A stretch of DNA of 64,000 nucleotides from JAHDHW01 sp965277415 (lineage in GTDB: Bacteria > Bacteroidota > Bacteroidia > Chitinophagales > Saprospiraceae), in contig CBDICS010000093.1 of NCBI GenBank assembly GCA_965277415.1, forward strand, positions 1 through 64,000, in the 5' to 3' direction. Made by a program: the position numbers and the translations under genes. The notes below the pieces were generated by a model. It was given only the letters and a program-made list of their open reading frames with translations, was not told the DNA's origin and searched no databases. Positions 60,915-64,000 of this stretch are shown in pieces; position 1 is the first letter of the stretch; each line of letters begins with the position of its first letter.

Positions 60915-62011
60915 ATGGTGATTTTTCGATTTCGAGCGATGACTTCCCACTGATCAATGATGCTTCCCTGACTAAGCACGTTTACATGATCATAAAGCGC
61001 AACAGTAGGACAAATATGATAAGGATAAGCCAATAGTAATTGACCGGGTTTTAGAACATGAGCTGTCTCACTTTTAATAATAAGGTGTTCTTCACTATGG
61101 CCAATCTGAGTGAATTTTTCAGGATGTAATAATTCAATCCTTGGAAAAGGAAACTCACTGGCGATACTTTTATGCCCCAAGTCAAGACAATAAGTATGTG
61201 CATCTAGTTTTGAAATTACCCTCGTTGCGACTACGGCTGCTTTTTTAAATTGCTGTTCTTGATAATCATTGCCATATCTTTGATCCCAAAAAATAAAAGT
61301 GCCGGGACTGCATTCTACATCATGGTATTTGGCATGAATGCTAAAAGAAGGGCTTCCTCCCGCTACAATAATTAATGTGCGTTGTAAGCTTTTTTCTAAA
61401 CTAAGTCTAAGAGATAGGACAGTCTCAAATGCCTGGCGACATGCTGCTGTTCGATCTTCCAAGGATGCCATACGTATATGACCATCATAACAATGCAAAC
61501 CAATGATTTTTATTTGCTCCAACTCCTTGCATGCATTAATAAGTGGATGGATATTTTCAGAAATGATTCCTGTTCTATACTGACCATTATTAATATCAAT
61601 AAAGACCTCAATTGATCGCTCAGCATTTTTGAAAACTTCATTGACTAATTTAGCGGTATCAATATTGTCGATTAGAATACTATACTGTGTATTAGGGAAT
61701 TTTTCTATCAAACTTAAAACCCGATTGATTTTTGGCCCTTGTACAGGATAAGCAATTAGAACATCTTTCGTTGCGGCCATGCCCAACATTTCAGCTTCTG
61801 CTATCGTTGCACATTTGAATTTATAAATGCCAGCCGCAACCTGCATTTTAGCAACCTGTAAAAGCTTATGCGTTTTTACATGGGGGCGCAACCGATCTAC
61901 TCCACCTACGAATTGGATGGCTAGCTGGATATTGTAGTCAACCATTTCTCTATCTATGATCAGTGCAGGAGAATCAATATTCGAAAGATCTATATCATTC
62001 CATTTATTCAT
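60911..62011 (-). CDS. D-threonine aldolase/D-serine dehydratase-like PLP enzyme
   Basis: A 366-residue fold-type III PLP enzyme. The N-terminal alanine-racemase-like barrel has the PLP lysine in RPHVKTHK (Lys46). Further motifs are YPVQGPKINRV, EVFIDINNGQYRTGI, GLHCYDGHIR and VAGGSPSF. The C-terminal domain holds the His/Cys metal site PYHICPTVALYDHV of the D-threonine aldolase/DSD1 group. It splits D-hydroxy-amino acids or dehydrates D-serine-like substrates. Translationally coupled to the M19 dipeptidase. Confidence 0.9.
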   Translation of the reverse strand: MNKWNDIDLSNIDSPALIIDREMVDYNIQLAIQFVGGVDRLRPHVKTHKLLQVAKMQVAAGIYKFKCATIAEAEMLGMAATKDVLIAYPVQGPKINRVLSLIEKFPNTQYSILIDNIDTAKLVNEVFKNAERSIEVFIDINNGQYRTGIISENIHPLINACKELEQIKIIGLHCYDGHIRMASLEDRTAACRQAFETVLSLRLSLEKSLQRTLIIVAGGSPSFSIHAKYHDVECSPGTFIFWDQRYGNDYQEQQFKKAAVVATRVISKLDAHTYCLDLGHKSIASEFPFPRIELLHPEKFTQIGHSEEHLIIKSETAHVLKPGQLLLAYPYHICPTVALYDHVNVLSQGSIIDQWEVIARNRKITI

Positions 62012-62110
62012 ATTGAAGATGTTTTTTGGTTCTTATTGTCTACTCTTTGAAGTTGTTTAAGAATGTGTTCTGAGATGAGTTGTAAGTGCTTGGTTTCTAA
62101 GACGAAGCTT

Positions 62111-62148
62111 ATTTTAATTTACATAGCCATAGCTACGTAAATTAAAAT
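62111..62148. terminator. Long palindrome between ridA and the aldolase gene
   Basis: ATTTTAATTTAC (62111-62122) pairs perfectly with GTAAATTAAAAT (62137-62148). The 14-nt centre (ATAGCCATAGCTAC) pairs in part, so the whole is almost one palindrome. It may end the gntP-ridA transcript or reduce read-through into the aldolase gene. Confidence 0.5.
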
Positions 62149-62198
62149 AGCTGAAGTATTTAGGAATCAATGAATGCAAATTATCCATCAATTCATTT

Positions 62199-62669
62199 TT
62201 AAACAACTTCTTTTAGTAAAAACTGAGCTTCAACTTCAACAGGAATATTATCAGGTAAGGTAGCCATACCTACGGCACTACGGACGCCCACCCCCTTGTC
62301 TTCCCCCCAGATCGAAGCAAATAATTCACTGCAACCATTAATGACATATGGATGTCTTTCGAAATCAAGTGTTGCATTGACCATTCCCAAGACTTTGACT
62401 ACGCGTTCTATTCTATCAAGTGACCCAAGGTTTTGTTTTAAGGTAGCTATAATAGCGAGTCCAACCTGTTGAGCAGCTTCTTTGCCTGCTTCAATATCCA
62501 TGTCTTGACCTATGCGACCGATAATAAGGCTTCCGTCTTCTTGTACGGTTCCGTGACCAGAGACATAGACCATATTTCCAACTATTAAAAAAGGTTGATA
62601 GACACCTAAAGGTTTTGGTGCAGGAGGTAAAGTAAGGCCTAACTTTTCAAAATTATTATCTGCTGACAT
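62199..62669 (-). CDS. RidA family protein
   Basis: A 156-residue protein from the ATG at 62669; the frame upstream overlaps the permease gene and is not part of the family. YjgF/YER057c/UK114 fold of the longer type: YQPFLIVGNMVYVSGHGTVQ, GKEAAQQVGLAIIATLKQNL and GVRSAVGMATLPDNIPVEVE. RidA hydrolyses reactive enamine/imine intermediates, such as those released by PLP-dependent dehydratases. That fits the neighbouring PLP enzyme. It starts 11 nt after the permease gene. Confidence 0.92.
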   Translation of the reverse strand: MSADNNFEKLGLTLPPAPKPLGVYQPFLIVGNMVYVSGHGTVQEDGSLIIGRIGQDMDIEAGKEAAQQVGLAIIATLKQNLGSLDRIERVVKVLGMVNATLDFERHPYVINGCSELFASIWGEDKGVGVRSAVGMATLPDNIPVEVEAQFLLKEVV

Positions 62670-62680
62670 GATGATGTTTT

Positions 62681-63997
62681 TTATATAAATTGATTTAAAA
62701 CCAGAACACCTAAAAGACCCGCAACAGAAACAATGATTTCCATTACACTCCAAGTTTTTAAGGTATCTTTTACGGACATATTAAAATATTCTTTGAATAG
62801 CCAGAAACCAGAATCATTGATATGTGAAAACATCAAACTTCCAGCACCTGTAGCTAAAACCATTAAATTAGGGTCTGCTCCGGTGAGTGGAATTAAAGGA
62901 GCAACAATTCCCGCGCTCGTCAATCCTGCTACAGTAGCAGAACCTACACAAAACCGAATACAAGAGGCAATTCCCCATGCTAGAATCAAAGGAGAGACAT
63001 CCAATCCCTGTAAAAGACTACCAATATATTCACTAACATTGCTAACGACCAAGATTTCTTTAAGAGCACCCGCACCGGCAATAATCAATAAAATCATTGC
63101 AATATCCTTGACAGCAGACATTAAAGAATTAGAAATTTCTGCCATTTTTTTTCCACGACTAATACCTAAGGTGAAAATAGCAACTACAATCGTAAGAACC
63201 ATTGCAATAACCGGATCTCCAATAAACTCAACTACGGGAATATACTCACTCGTCGGGTCGATGATGATTTTCAATATTGCAGAACCAGCTAAAAGGATAA
63301 CAGGAAGTAATGCTGTGAATATACTTATTCCAAGGCTAGGCATTTCTTCTTCCGTAAATCGTTTGTCATTGAACAAAGACTTTAGTGGCACTGGATTATA
63401 TTTTTTGAGTGTGCTTGCAAAAATAGGCCCTCCTAAAATGATTGCAGGGACAGCAACGATCAAACCATATAGCAAGGTGAGGCCTATATCAGCACCATAG
63501 TCTACTGCTAATGCGCTTGGTGCAGGATGAGGAGGAAGATAGCCATGTGTTACACTTAAAGCAGCTAGCATGGGCAATCCAATATATAGTAGTGGTAATC
63601 TGGTGGTCGCCGCTACTGTAAAAACCAAAGGCAATAAGATTACAAAACCGACTGAATAGAACATTGGGATTCCTACAATGAACCCCGTGAGTACAACTGC
63701 CCATTGTACATAGCGATTGGGGAAGACGCTAATCAGCGTATCCGCTATCCTTTGGGCAGCACCACTATCGGCGACCAGCTTACCAAGCATGGCTCCAAAA
63801 CCGAGAATAATAACGAGGTAACCTAAGGTTTTTCCAATTCCATCTTTGATAGCTGTACTGACTTCATTGATCGGAATGCCAAGCGCAATACCTAAGCCAA
63901 GTGCTACTAATGTAAAAGAGAGAAAAGTGTTGAGTTTGAAATAAGCAATTAATAAAATAAGGATAGAAATCCCTAATAGAACGATAGCTATTTGCAT
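62681..63997 (-). CDS. GntP family permease
   Basis: A 438-residue transporter with about 12 helices. GntP features: FGAMLGKLVADSGAAQRIAD near residues 67-86, TRLPLLYIGLPMLAALSVTHG, YLPPHPAPSALA, and C-terminal VGSATVAGLTSAGIVAPLIP and HINDSGFWLFKEYFNMS. The family imports gluconate and related hydroxy acids; some members take up D-serine or D-glycerate. It is the first gene of the cluster with RidA, the D-threonine-aldolase-like enzyme and the dipeptidase, so a D-hydroxy-amino acid is a plausible substrate. The ATG is 4 nt from the window edge. Confidence 0.93.
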   Translation of the reverse strand: MQIAIVLLGISILILLIAYFKLNTFLSFTLVALGLGIALGIPINEVSTAIKDGIGKTLGYLVIILGFGAMLGKLVADSGAAQRIADTLISVFPNRYVQWAVVLTGFIVGIPMFYSVGFVILLPLVFTVAATTRLPLLYIGLPMLAALSVTHGYLPPHPAPSALAVDYGADIGLTLLYGLIVAVPAIILGGPIFASTLKKYNPVPLKSLFNDKRFTEEEMPSLGISIFTALLPVILLAGSAILKIIIDPTSEYIPVVEFIGDPVIAMVLTIVVAIFTLGISRGKKMAEISNSLMSAVKDIAMILLIIAGAGALKEILVVSNVSEYIGSLLQGLDVSPLILAWGIASCIRFCVGSATVAGLTSAGIVAPLIPLTGADPNLMVLATGAGSLMFSHINDSGFWLFKEYFNMSVKDTLKTWSVMEIIVSVAGLLGVLVLNQFI

Positions 63998-64000
63998 AAT

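Overview
The window comes from a member of the Bacteroidota, most likely the Saprospiria (Saprospiraceae/Lewinella-like). Evidence: AT-rich DNA, three proteins with type IX secretion (T9SS) C-terminal sorting domains, SprB repeats, a DUF2911 protein, TAnnTTTG-type -7 promoter elements, almost no Shine-Dalgarno sequences, and the order tRNA-Thr/Tyr/Gly/Thr-tuf-tRNA-Trp-secE-nusG-rplKAJL-rpoBC. The lineage is inferred from gene content, not from a database search.

1-13 kb, surface and signalling region. A TPR protein whose C-terminal CHAT domain is cut by the window edge is followed by a T9SS cargo gene, an ECF-type sigma factor with a downstream membrane TPR protein (candidate anti-sigma factor), a large lipoprotein, an O-antigen-ligase-like polymerase with C-terminal TPRs, and a 1133-residue SprB-repeat T9SS protein. 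Four genes here (sigma factor, lipoprotein and both T9SS cargo genes) share an upstream signature, GTTACC-15 nt-TTATTAA (TTATAAA in one copy), on the correct strand. I find it nowhere else in the window. I read it as an autoregulated ECF regulon for cell-surface proteins. It is the main candidate for an undescribed system.

13-21.8 kb: DUF2911 protein; a dispersed intergenic repeat; an unrecognised protein with kinase-like (APH-type) motifs next to a complete TPR-CHAT protease-like protein with a C-terminal membrane anchor; phospholipid genes psd and cdsA; a CPBP membrane protease; pdxJ.

22-37 kb, information-processing core: tyrosine recombinase (Xer type), ribosome hibernation factor, four tRNAs, EF-Tu, tRNA-Trp, SecE, NusG, L11, L1, L10, L7/L12, RpoB, RpoC and a clear terminator. 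A 123-bp inverted-repeat element follows.

37-53 kb, mixed accessory and housekeeping genes: a T9SS protein with three 131-residue tandem repeats, an HD phosphohydrolase fused to a PycTM-like membrane module, a VWA/CoxE-like protein, an MFS transporter, an internally deleted D-amino-acid oxidase, a MATE exporter overlapping an FkbM methyltransferase, a deleted IS element that keeps both inverted ends, ribA with an orphan RibD-type reductase, and topoisomerase III whose stop codon lies inside a copy of the dispersed repeat.

53-64 kb, catabolic region: VOC protein, two DUF1080-like lipoproteins, a large HEAT/c-type-haem protein, a DoxX-like and a YiaA/B-like membrane protein. It ends with a minus-strand cluster GntP permease-RidA-D-threonine-aldolase-like enzyme-M19 dipeptidase, suggesting uptake and breakdown of D-amino or hydroxy-amino acids or dipeptides.
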